From an uncultured Granulosicoccus sp. (lineage in GTDB: Bacteria > Pseudomonadota > Gammaproteobacteria > Granulosicoccales > Granulosicoccaceae): a stretch of 64,000 nt of DNA. This document shows, one piece after another, positions 1 to 7,692 of this stretch. The notes below the pieces were generated by a model. The model made no database searches and had not been told where the DNA came from. It saw only the letters and a list, made by a program, of their open reading frames with translations. A program made the translations under genes and the position numbers. Within the stretch, counting starts at the first letter, position 1. Each line of letters starts with the position of its first letter. Location: contig CANMQI010000027.1 in assembly GCA_947499955.1 (NCBI GenBank), positions 1 through 64,000 of the forward strand, given 5' to 3'.

Positions 1-108
1 TTGCCGTCGCTACCACCGTCTGTGTTGCCGGTATCGGTATTGCCGTCAGTGCCACCGTCAGTGTTACCCGTATCGGTGTTGCCGTCACTACCCCCGTCGG
101 TCGTGCCG
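1..108 (-). repeat. 39-bp tandem repeat coding for NTDTGNTDGGxDG linker
   Basis: On the + strand, copies starting at 1, 40 and 79 share the pattern ttgccgtc...taccaccgtc...gtatcggt with a 39-base period. The third copy is diverged and incomplete. The repeat is in frame with the minus-strand exported protein and encodes a 13-residue Asp/Thr/Gly-rich unit. More copies may lie beyond the window start. Confidence 0.75.
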
Positions 109-1523
109 CCACCATTACCATTGGGATCGATGAACGGGAAATACACCGGTTCCGAATCGCCGCCGGAAATCGTCAGTGGATGCGGGTTCGTACCCGGTGC
201 CGGAATCAGGCCGGGAGGCAGCTCCGGATCATTTTCGTCCATGACGACGATGTAGTTGCCATCGGGTATGCCTGGCAATACAAAGTTACCGCTGGTGTCA
301 CTGTCAATGGAATCCCCAATGGGCATATCCTCACCAGCATCAACCACACCATTGCCGTTTACATCTTCATACAAGGTAATCGCGATATCGCTGATACCCG
401 CTTCAGTGACCTCCCGTGTACCACTACCGTCGACATCATTGAATACCGCACCTGTAGTGACATTCAGATTGTCAGCCAGAAAATACCCCGACAGGCCTCC
501 ATAGATATCAGCATCATCACCCGGTACACCGTAGTCATCTTCGGTATCACTGGGAAAAGTGGATGGGTCCAGCAGATCATGCTCTTCCGCGTTCACATCA
601 TCGGCGAAAAAGGAAAACCCGTAGTATCGCTGGCCAGGTTGCAAGCCAAGGCCATCTGCCGATATGAAGGCCATACCGACTGACTCGAACGAACGCTCGG
701 TTTCCACGGGAAAGCTCTGCGGTTCGTTGTAGTTGTTCTGCAGGAATGAATACTGGTGTTGCAGATCAGTGATGCCGTAGCAATCCGCCGGCGCACTACA
801 ACCACTGGCTCCGATGAGCACCATTGGCCCGTAGGAGGCAGGTTGGCCAAATATGTCCAGTGACAGGATAGCCGCCATCTTCACCGGGTTGTTACTGGAC
901 TTCTCTGCGGCCAGATGGCCAGCACGTTCCATCGCATCGGCTGAAAAAGGTGTCAGGACGCCACGATCGAACACATAATCCAGACGCTCGATATTCTTCG
1001 CATCAGGCAGCACATTGGAAAACAGATCTACCGCGCCCCGGTTGAGGACTCGACTGGAGAGCATGGCCGGAATATCACAATTTCCGGTGCCGGAACCATC
1101 GCTGGGATAATCGGCTGCAAACTGTCTTGAGGCATCACCATCGGACAAACGTTCGACGAAGATGCCGCAGGGTTTACCGGTAGTGACACCCGGAATGTCA
1201 CGTCGTTGAATGGCCACATGATCAGCAGCTGCGGCATAGGAGTAAGCGAGCCCTTCGGAGGTAAAGCCTTCCATTATCTGGTTGCTTCCCATACCCCACT
1301 GATACTCGATGCCTTCTGCAGTATAGGTAAACGGTGTCGCCGACACCTCACTTGTCTGAATGCTGCTGACCGGCCCGGATGCCTGCACGCCTGCTGCCAG
1401 AGTCAGTCCGACCGCAGTTGCAACCAGAGTCAGCACCGCAGATTGCCTGCCGTATCTTCTGGTGGGAGCGCGGTCAACACATGGCCGTCTCTGTAAGTGA
1501 AGAAGTTGTTCGCTCATGTCCAT
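1..1523 (-). CDS. Exported protein with SdrD-B-like domain and Asp/Thr/Gly repeat linker (C-terminus cut by window edge)
   Basis: The reading frame runs without a stop from ATG at 1523 to the window edge, so about 507 N-terminal residues are visible. The start has GGAG five bases upstream. A long basic leader (RRYGRQ near residue 22) and a hydrophobic stretch to about residue 48 (ending AAGVQA) look like a Sec signal peptide. Residues 50-350 are an unrecognised region with several cysteines. Residues about 360-460 form an SdrD B-type (prealbumin-like) repeat: VFNDVDGSGT, VNGNGVVDAGED, SGNFVLPGIPDGNY, where the Asp/Asn-rich loops are Ca-binding-like. After that a 13-residue repeat NTDTGNTDGGxDG begins and runs off the window. 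It is likely a secreted or surface protein, and the repeat is probably a linker to another domain or an anchor. The function of the N-terminal 300 residues is unknown. Confidence 0.8.
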   Translation of the reverse strand, partial: MDMSEQLLHLQRRPCVDRAPTRRYGRQSAVLTLVATAVGLTLAAGVQASGPVSSIQTSEVSATPFTYTAEGIEYQWGMGSNQIMEGFTSEGLAYSYAAAADHVAIQRRDIPGVTTGKPCGIFVERLSDGDASRQFAADYPSDGSGTGNCDIPAMLSSRVLNRGAVDLFSNVLPDAKNIERLDYVFDRGVLTPFSADAMERAGHLAAEKSSNNPVKMAAILSLDIFGQPASYGPMVLIGASGCSAPADCYGITDLQHQYSFLQNNYNEPQSFPVETERSFESVGMAFISADGLGLQPGQRYYGFSFFADDVNAEEHDLLDPSTFPSDTEDDYGVPGDDADIYGGLSGYFLADNLNVTTGAVFNDVDGSGTREVTEAGISDIAITLYEDVNGNGVVDAGEDMPIGDSIDSDTSGNFVLPGIPDGNYIVVMDENDPELPPGLIPAPGTNPHPLTISGGDSEPVYFPFIDPNGNGGGTTDGGSDGNTDTGNTDGGTDGNTDTGNTDGGSDG

Positions 1524-1710
1524 GTTGACTCCGAATAGTTCGTTCGATTGCGCCGAATGATTGGGGGTCGCAGCGCAGAAAATCTGGTTGCATGTCGACG
1601 CGCTAGCGTCACATTATTGACTTCCTTTCCAATCGTATTACTGATATGTTAACCGACCCGAAAGGATTTCATGGGCGCCGTCACTACTATTGCAGACCAG
1701 ACGGCCGGGT

Positions 1711-2337
1711 TTAATTACCGAAAATATGTAATTGAGCATACTGGATCAGAATAATCGTCTTTGCATCCATGATCTCTCCCGATGCGACCCAGTCCACTGC
1801 TTGCGCCAGTTCTATCTCCAGAACCTCGATATCCTCACCCTCTTCCTCTATCCCGCCGCCCGTGCCGGATCGAAGTTTGTCGTCATACTCAGCCGCGAAG
1901 TAGAAGAGCTGTTCGGTGACCGAACCGGGTGTGGCATAAGCCTTGAACAAAAACGCCGGTGGTCCTATGAGAAATCCGGTCTCCTGCTCTGTTTCAGCCT
2001 GAATCGTGGCCTCAGCGTTTCCCTCCTCGATAATGCCGGCTGGTACCTCAAACAACAAACCGTCGCCACCGAGTGTCCATGCCGGAAAACGAAATTGTCT
2101 TGTCAGGACGATAGTACGCTTGTTGCGGTTATACAACAAAATGGCTGCACCATGACCTCTGTGGTAGATTTCCCGATGCTGCTCCTGCCAACGCCCATCG
2201 TTTCGCTGATAGTCGAATACCACCTGCTCCAGCGTTGCCCAACCATCGGACAGTACCGATCGCGACTGCACACGAACTCGATCGGACAGGGTTCGAGTGC
2301 GCGATTCGGACTCACTGGGTGGCGTTATATTCTTCAC
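1711..2337 (-). CDS. Nudix-family hydrolase (GDP-mannose/ADP-sugar pyrophosphatase type) with degenerate Nudix box
   Basis: This 208-residue protein has the layout of NudK/NudF-type nucleoside-diphosphate-sugar pyrophosphatases: an N-terminal beta-rich segment, GHGAAILLYN at about 62-71, QFRFPAWTLG at about 81-90 and FEVPAGIIEEG at about 96-106. The Nudix box at residues 101-122 departs from the GX5EX7REUXEEXGU consensus. Residue 107 is Asn instead of Glu, 114 is Ala instead of Arg and 118 is Gln instead of Glu. Glu115 and Glu119 remain, so metal binding may be weakened or the substrate changed. The start is GTG at 2337 and no clear ribosome-binding site is visible, so the true start is uncertain. 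It stands alone, with an upstream gap of about 190 bases shared with the divergent Spy-like gene. Confidence 0.8.
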   Translation of the reverse strand: MKNITPPSESESRTRTLSDRVRVQSRSVLSDGWATLEQVVFDYQRNDGRWQEQHREIYHRGHGAAILLYNRNKRTIVLTRQFRFPAWTLGGDGLLFEVPAGIIEEGNAEATIQAETEQETGFLIGPPAFLFKAYATPGSVTEQLFYFAAEYDDKLRSGTGGGIEEEGEDIEVLEIELAQAVDWVASGEIMDAKTIILIQYAQLHIFGN

Positions 2338-2382
2338 GTTGGTGCAATTTCAAGCTGCGTTTGTACAACATGCATTCTGCCT

Positions 2383-2401
2383 GTTACAGGCCGTTACAGG
2401 C
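2383..2401 (+). promoter_or_regulatory. Tandem GTTACAGGC direct repeat, candidate response-regulator site
   Basis: Two perfect copies of GTTACAGGC lie at 2383-2391 and 2393-2401, a 10-base period. OmpR-family regulators typically bind tandem direct repeats with one-turn spacing. The site is about 125-140 bases upstream of the Spy/CpxP-like gene, which is followed by an OmpR-family regulator and kinase, so it may be that regulator's operator. Binding is inferred, not shown. Confidence 0.4.
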
Positions 2402-2524
2402 TGATGCGCCTGTGAAAAATCATCACACCGGTACTGGCCGATACTGTACTTCGAGATCTGCGGTAACTACCCGGTTGACGCGGATCGCTGAAAACCACCT
2501 GATACAAGAGAGTGTAGAAGACCC

Positions 2525-2971
2525 ATGAATAATGTGAAAAGAATAATCATGACCACTGTCGCCTTCACCACCATCGCCGTGACGGCTGCAGCCTACGCTG
2601 AACGCGGTGATGGCAAGCGACAGGAGAAGATGGTAGAACGCATCAGCAGCAAGCTGGAACTCAACGACGTTCAGACACAGGCACTTGAGAACTTTTCCGC
2701 AGAGCTGGCAGAAACTCGTCAACTGATGCACGGTGAAGGCAACGGATTGAGAAGCGAATTCGGTAACCTGATCGATGCTCCGTCATTCGATCAAGGCCAG
2801 GCACTGAACCTGATCAACGAACGTGCCGCCGCTGTTCAGGCCAATGCTCCCGAACTGGTTGCAGCTGCGGCTGTTTTCTTTGACGGACTTTCCGATGAAC
2901 AGAAATCACAGGTTCAGGAATTCATGGAAAAAGGTGATCGTCACCACCGTGGCAAGAACAAGGATCATTGA
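2525..2971 (+). CDS. Spy/CpxP-like periplasmic protein
   Basis: The 148-residue protein has a cleavable signal peptide (IIMTTVAFTTIAVTAAAYA, about residues 7-25). The mature part is all-helical and highly charged. Two LTxxQ-like motifs, LNDVQTQ near residue 46 and LSDEQKSQV near 128, are the hallmark of the Spy/CpxP family. The tail is His/Lys-rich (GDRHHRGKNKDH) and might bind metal. In this family, periplasmic helical cradles act as envelope chaperones or as feedback inhibitors of a sensor kinase. The gene lies 49 bases upstream of an OmpR-family regulator and its kinase, the arrangement expected for an accessory component of that system. It could be regulated by the system through the tandem repeat at 2383-2401. 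Confidence 0.8.
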   Translation: MNNVKRIIMTTVAFTTIAVTAAAYAERGDGKRQEKMVERISSKLELNDVQTQALENFSAELAETRQLMHGEGNGLRSEFGNLIDAPSFDQGQALNLINERAAAVQANAPELVAAAAVFFDGLSDEQKSQVQEFMEKGDRHHRGKNKDH

Positions 2972-3020
2972 ACCGCTGTTATCTGCAGCGTTTGCCGTAC
3001 GCTGAGTTAAGCTATCGCGC

Positions 3021-3731
3021 ATGAACTCGGTACTTCTCATAGATGATGACGGCAAACTGGCGGAGGCGCTGGGTGAGTACTGCGTTCGATTCGGCATCCG
3101 GATCGAACCGGCACTGACACCCAGCGCCGGCCTGGCCAAGCTGTCCAGAGAACACTTCGATGCCGTCATACTCGACGTGATGCTCCCCGAAATGGATGGC
3201 TTTGAAGTCTGCAAACGCATTCGTCAGACACATGACCTTCCCATCATCATGCTGACCGCCCGCGGCGATGTCACCGACCGCATTGTCGGCCTGGAAATAG
3301 GGGCAGACGACTATGTTCCCAAACCTTTCGATCCGCGCGAGCTGGTAGCCAGACTACAGGTCAATATCAAACGCCATAGCAAGACCGCAGGTCTTGCGAA
3401 CACGGATGAAGTACCGGATTTGTATTTTGATGGGCTTTCAATACACCCCCTGCAACGTGAGATAAAGGTCAACGGGTTGCCGGTGGAACTGACAACAAAG
3501 GAATTCTCGCTGTTGCAGTTTCTCGCCGAATCACCGGGTCGTGCTTTCACGCGAGATGAAATACTCGCAACGCTCAAGGGCACCGAGAACGAACTGTTCA
3601 CCCGATCAGTGGATATCCTGGTCAGTCGCCTGCGTGCCAAACTCAAACCGCTGCAACCGATTCGCACACTGCATGGGTCAGGCTATGCCTTTGTATTGAA
3701 CAAGATCGACCCTCCTGAAGAGTCCACGTGA
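3021..3731 (+). CDS. OmpR-family response regulator (CpxR/RstA-like)
   Basis: This is a 236-residue two-domain regulator. The receiver domain at about 1-115 carries the acidic pocket D8-D9-D10, phosphoacceptor D52 in LDVMLP, T79 and K101 in KPFDP. The C-terminal winged-helix domain (about 130-232) shows ELTTKEFSLLQFLAESPG, then RSVDILVSRLRAKL and HGSGYAFVL, typical of OmpR/PhoB effector domains. Its stop overlaps the kinase start in the sequence GTGA at 3728-3731, so the two are translationally coupled. Subfamily assignment to CpxR or RstA rests on general resemblance and the Spy/CpxP-like neighbour. The signal sensed is not evident. Confidence 0.92.
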   Translation: MNSVLLIDDDGKLAEALGEYCVRFGIRIEPALTPSAGLAKLSREHFDAVILDVMLPEMDGFEVCKRIRQTHDLPIIMLTARGDVTDRIVGLEIGADDYVPKPFDPRELVARLQVNIKRHSKTAGLANTDEVPDLYFDGLSIHPLQREIKVNGLPVELTTKEFSLLQFLAESPGRAFTRDEILATLKGTENELFTRSVDILVSRLRAKLKPLQPIRTLHGSGYAFVLNKIDPPEEST

Positions 3732-5122
3732 TCAGAGCACTTTCCTCTTCGCTGTCACTGCGCCTGCTCGGAATATTCGTGGTGACCGCAACACTGGTCA
3801 TCGTGATCCTTGTCAGCCTGTTCACGCGTGGACTGAGCGCACAATGGGTACGCTCCATTCGCCCGCATCTCGTCCAATACGTACAGTACATTCAAGAAGA
3901 TCTGGGTACCCCTCCGGACCCGGCCCGTGCAGACACACTCGCCAGACGTCTGCCGGTGGATATCCATATCTATCGCGACGACCATCTGGTACATGCAACC
4001 ACCGGTCGGTTGCTGGACCTGGACAACATCAACTTTGAACCCGTTGCCAAACGCTGGAGAAAGCGCTCGTCCCCTGACGCCGAAAACAACCAGAACAACC
4101 GTTCCCTGCCCCTGCCACCCAACCTTGTACCCTACGCCTCCAAGGCTTCTCGCGGAGACCGGCAGCGTATCCTGCGTATCACGAGCGGTGACTACACAAT
4201 CTATTTCGACCTGCGAGAGCCGCGACCCCGTCACGGGCGTTTCAGTCGATTCAACGATGAATTGTTACTCGCTCTTGCGCTACTGGCCCTGGTTCTTGGC
4301 GCCAGTTATCTACTGATACGTCGTCAGCTGTCGCCTATCCGACAGATTCAGAAAGGTGTCGGAATCATGAGCGAAGGCAATCTGGGTCATCGTATCGATT
4401 GCAGTGGCAACAGCGATCTCGATCAGCTATCCAACAGCATTGATGCCATGGCCAGCAGGCTGCAGGACATGCTTGATGCCAAGCGCCAGCTGCTGATAGC
4501 AATCAGCCATGAGCTGCGTTCTCCGATCACTCGCGCGCGCATCAATACCGAGCTGCTTCCAGATTCACGGCAACGTGAACGATTGCTGGAAGACCTTTCG
4601 GATATGGAACGCATGATTCGAGACATCATGGAATCAGAGCAATTGCAGAGCCGGCACTCCGTACTGAACCGGGAACAGCTCGACCTGGCGGAACTGTTCG
4701 ACGAGGAACTACAGCATATTGCACCGGATGCCACGCTTCGTCTGGAGAAAGGCGCCAACTTCCAGATCAATGGTGACGCTGCACGTTTGCGTATTCTACT
4801 GCGCAATCTGGTACTGAATGCACAGCAACACGGCAAGAGCGAAGACGGCGATGTACAGCTTGATGTGACTCTGAAAGATGCCGGCGATCAACTGACTCTG
4901 ATCATCGAAGACCAGGGTAGGGGAATCGGGAAAGAGCATTTGAGTGAAATTTCCGCACCGTTCTACCGTCCGGATGCCTCAAGAAGTCGGGAGACAGGTG
5001 GATTCGGTCTGGGTCTGACCCTGGCACGACTCATCGCAGAGGCGCATGGCGGATCCCTGAGTATTCTCAGCGATCCCGAGAACCGTCAGGGTACTCGAGT
5101 GGTCGTCAATCTGCCCCGATAG
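3728..5122 (+). CDS. Sensor histidine kinase (CpxA/RstB-like)
   Basis: A 464-residue inner-membrane kinase starting at GTG and overlapping the regulator by four bases. TM1 is at about 13-32, a periplasmic sensor domain at about 35-175 and TM2 at about 178-197. A HAMP segment (about 198-250) precedes the dimerisation helix with phosphoacceptor His261 in ISHELRSPITRAR. The catalytic domain has the N box (LRNLVLNAQQHG), the G1 box (IEDQGRGIG), the F box (FYRPD) and the G2 box (GGFGLGLTLA). All catalytic motifs are intact. The periplasmic domain is short and Arg/Pro-rich, and no known ligand fold is obvious. It most likely senses envelope state together with the upstream Spy-like protein. Confidence 0.92.
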   Translation: MIRALSSSLSLRLLGIFVVTATLVIVILVSLFTRGLSAQWVRSIRPHLVQYVQYIQEDLGTPPDPARADTLARRLPVDIHIYRDDHLVHATTGRLLDLDNINFEPVAKRWRKRSSPDAENNQNNRSLPLPPNLVPYASKASRGDRQRILRITSGDYTIYFDLREPRPRHGRFSRFNDELLLALALLALVLGASYLLIRRQLSPIRQIQKGVGIMSEGNLGHRIDCSGNSDLDQLSNSIDAMASRLQDMLDAKRQLLIAISHELRSPITRARINTELLPDSRQRERLLEDLSDMERMIRDIMESEQLQSRHSVLNREQLDLAELFDEELQHIAPDATLRLEKGANFQINGDAARLRILLRNLVLNAQQHGKSEDGDVQLDVTLKDAGDQLTLIIEDQGRGIGKEHLSEISAPFYRPDASRSRETGGFGLGLTLARLIAEAHGGSLSILSDPENRQGTRVVVNLPR

Positions 5123-5145
5123 TCGGGCCGAACGAAGCTTGTGAT

Positions 5146-5167
5146 GCGCCGCCCTTGTCAGCGGCGC
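5146..5167. other. GC-rich hairpin between convergent genes
   Basis: The inverted repeat GCGCCGC (5146-5152) / GCGGCGC (5161-5167) encloses an 8-base loop. It sits between the kinase stop at 5122 and the acyltransferase, whose stop codon at 5158-5160 lies in the loop. Neither strand has a T-tract after it, so classical intrinsic termination is doubtful. Confidence 0.35.
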
Positions 5168-6441
5168 CCCAGCAGCAGCCGACGACTCGCCTGGAACCAG
5201 GCTCGCAACATGGCGGCAACCGGTCTGGTCATCATGTCAAACGCACGGGTGATGAGTAGCCACATGCCCAATACAAGACCTTGCCTGCGACGCTCACCGA
5301 TTGGCGACGAGGTACTTGCTGCGCTCATCCGGCCCCCTGTCAAGAGTGTCGCCAGCGGTGGGTAGATACGCAGAGTCACGTTCACGACGATCATCGCCAT
5401 GGCCATGGATAACACAGGTGCTGCCAGAAACCAGATGATAAACACGTTTGACTCTCTGCCACCCAGGGTCGGTGCCCAGAGCGCATGAAAAACCATCGTC
5501 AACATCAGATAGTGGCCGCAGAATGCAGCAAACAGATACGGTGTGAAACGCGTCATCCATGCCTGCAGTCGCCCTCCCAACACCATCGGGATCAAGGTCC
5601 AGATAGCCAGCGACCCGAACAGGCGGCCAATCGGGTACAACACCACTTCATCGAACTCCATGTCACGTGCGGCGAACAAGCTGACCGCGTTCTCTGCAAT
5701 CCCACTGTTGACCAGCAGGATTGCCATGGTTGCCACGATCGACAGGACAACAAACAGAGGCCAGAACCTGTCCAGTGCGTTCAGTGCGACCTTGCGAGTG
5801 GCCAGATAGATTCCGGTGGAAAACGCGAACAGGACCAGGGGCCTGAGAATCAATACCGAAGACTGGTCATGCTCGAACAGATAGAACAGGCCAAGCAAAG
5901 GCAAGACAAGCCAGGCCATACGCTGTATGGCCGGTAACAAGAGGGGTGACAGCAACACGCAGACAAAGAGATCACGCAGGAAACCCAGATGCATGGTGGC
6001 CCCGTCGGGCATTGCGGTCAGAAACAGCACGAAATTGAGCTGCTCCAGCAAGGTCTGTGCATCGTCCAGAAAGGTCGGGCGAAACCTGGAGGCTGCCAGA
6101 TAGATCAGGCAGGTAGCAACTGCCCAGATGAACATCGGCAGGATGATGGATTTGAAACGGCGGCGGTACAACAACCAGACCGAGCTACCCGGTTTGAGCA
6201 AGGTCGTGGCTGCGAGGTAGCCCGATACGACACTGAGCAAGGCGGCACTGGCTCTGCCCGGCCCTTCCACCAGAAACCCTTCCAGGAAAACGGCAAAGCT
6301 GCCATCGCTCAATGTATAGAGCATGGCGCTGGTCTGACCATCAGGCACATGCACGAAAATCATGAACAGCACACATAGCATGCGTGCCATGGCTATCCGC
6401 TGTCGCGTCTCGTGCTCTATTTGTGGAACCGACTCCGACAT
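5158..6441 (-). CDS. Acyltransferase 3 family membrane protein
   Basis: About 427 residues with roughly ten hydrophobic segments. The first segment, IAMARMLCVLFMIFVHV, carries the Arg and the early His typical of acyltransferase-3/OpgC-type membrane O-acyltransferases. These move acetyl, succinyl or similar acyl groups onto periplasmic or surface glycans. The frame is open to 6576, but the first ~45 residues of that longer version are not membrane-protein-like. ATG at 6441 (MSESVPQIEHETRQR) gives the usual short cytoplasmic lead, so I prefer it, although no strong ribosome-binding site is seen. The acceptor glycan cannot be told from the context. Confidence 0.75.
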   Translation of the reverse strand: MSESVPQIEHETRQRIAMARMLCVLFMIFVHVPDGQTSAMLYTLSDGSFAVFLEGFLVEGPGRASAALLSVVSGYLAATTLLKPGSSVWLLYRRRFKSIILPMFIWAVATCLIYLAASRFRPTFLDDAQTLLEQLNFVLFLTAMPDGATMHLGFLRDLFVCVLLSPLLLPAIQRMAWLVLPLLGLFYLFEHDQSSVLILRPLVLFAFSTGIYLATRKVALNALDRFWPLFVVLSIVATMAILLVNSGIAENAVSLFAARDMEFDEVVLYPIGRLFGSLAIWTLIPMVLGGRLQAWMTRFTPYLFAAFCGHYLMLTMVFHALWAPTLGGRESNVFIIWFLAAPVLSMAMAMIVVNVTLRIYPPLATLLTGGRMSAASTSSPIGERRRQGLVLGMWLLITRAFDMMTRPVAAMLRAWFQASRRLLLGRR

Positions 6442-6727
6442 GCCGCGGTCATGAACGTATTCTAAAAGGATGCGGTGATGATAGAAGACGACTGCACATA
6501 GCGTATGGATATTTGATGACAAAAAGGCACTGCGAACTGACGAGTTCGACAGGCTGAGCGCATTCCGGGCTGTCATGAGCGATTCAAGGAGCCCAGGGAA
6601 TAACAGCTATGCCTCTTTACAATCAATAGCTTGCAATGGGTGAGTCAAGTGCCAGGGTGTCGGTTTTGCCTTGTCGTCTTCTGGCAAACGACGAGTGTTC
6701 ATTCCCTCAGGAGAAACGGTAACAAGC

Positions 6728-7666
6728 TCAGGGCTCTACCGGCACTGCGGCCTGCCTCACAGATTCGGCTCTGGCACTCCGGGATACACCCCACAGAGGG
6801 ACCAGTTCGACCGCCAGCATGGCGATGAAGATCAGCACACAACCCGCCAGACCGATCATGCCGACGCGCTCCCCCAACCACCAGAAGGCAAACAGGGCTG
6901 CAAAGGGAGCCTCGGAAGACAGAAAGATGGCGGCCTGCGGTGCGCTGGTGTAACGCTGCCCGATCACCTGAAGAGTAAAGGCAAAGCCACTCGCAAAGAT
7001 ACCGGCATACAGAATCTGAGGTCCGGCGGCGAGGATGGATGACCAGCGAATGGGTTCCAGCAATAACGCGCACAACAGCGCGATGCCACCGGTCACCGCG
7101 AACTGCGTGACAGACAGGGCCAGTGGCCGGCCCGACTGCCCGACGAAGCGGGCAATCATCACCACCTGCAGTGCCCAGCAAGCCGCACTGACAATGGTCA
7201 GCACATCACCGATCACCAGCGCGCCAATGTTTCCACCCGATAGCAGGTAGATACCCATCAGCGACAGGATCGCTGCCACCCAGGTAACCCTGTGTGGAAA
7301 TTCGCGAAACAGCAAGACCCCCAGGATGGGAGTCAGCACTACATACAGACCGGTGAGAAAACCGGAGTTGGTGACACTGGTACTCAATAGCCCGACCTGT
7401 TGGGTCGCCATACCCGCAAACAGACTGATACCAACCAGTCCGAACCCCAGCATATCGCTCATCGTCAACGGGCTTGCCCCGGAGTGCCTGTGCTTGCCTG
7501 ACTCATGCAGAGCAAACGGCAGCACCACGATCGTGGCAACCGCAAAACGCAATGCGATGAACAGGAAAGGCCCGATGCTGTCCATGGCTGTAGCCTGGGC
7601 AACAAAGCCCATGCCCCAGGTAGCACCTGCGAGTAGTAGAACCAGATTGGCTTGCCAGCGTTTCAT
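6728..7666 (-). CDS. EamA-family (DMT) transporter
   Basis: About 312 residues with ten predicted transmembrane helices in two EamA repeats. The N-terminal signature is LVLLLAGATWGMGFVAQ, and the second repeat includes YTSAPQAAIFLSSEAPFAALFAFWWLGE. Members export or import amino acids, nucleosides or other small metabolites, and the substrate here is unknown. The frame is open to a possible start at 7699, which would overlap the divergent gene starting at 7693. ATG at 7666 (MKRWQANL) matches the usual length, and ATG at 7684 is also possible. No good ribosome-binding site separates them. The two divergent genes leave almost no intergenic room, so at least one promoter lies inside coding sequence. 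Confidence 0.85.
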   Translation of the reverse strand: MKRWQANLVLLLAGATWGMGFVAQATAMDSIGPFLFIALRFAVATIVVLPFALHESGKHRHSGASPLTMSDMLGFGLVGISLFAGMATQQVGLLSTSVTNSGFLTGLYVVLTPILGVLLFREFPHRVTWVAAILSLMGIYLLSGGNIGALVIGDVLTIVSAACWALQVVMIARFVGQSGRPLALSVTQFAVTGGIALLCALLLEPIRWSSILAAGPQILYAGIFASGFAFTLQVIGQRYTSAPQAAIFLSSEAPFAALFAFWWLGERVGMIGLAGCVLIFIAMLAVELVPLWGVSRSARAESVRQAAVPVEP

Positions 7667-7692
7667 GGGCGAGGAGCGTATCATCAAAACCC

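Noticed and set aside
1-255. Proline-rich protein encoded on the + strand
   Set aside because: It is the complement of the Asp/Thr/Gly repeat of the minus-strand exported protein.
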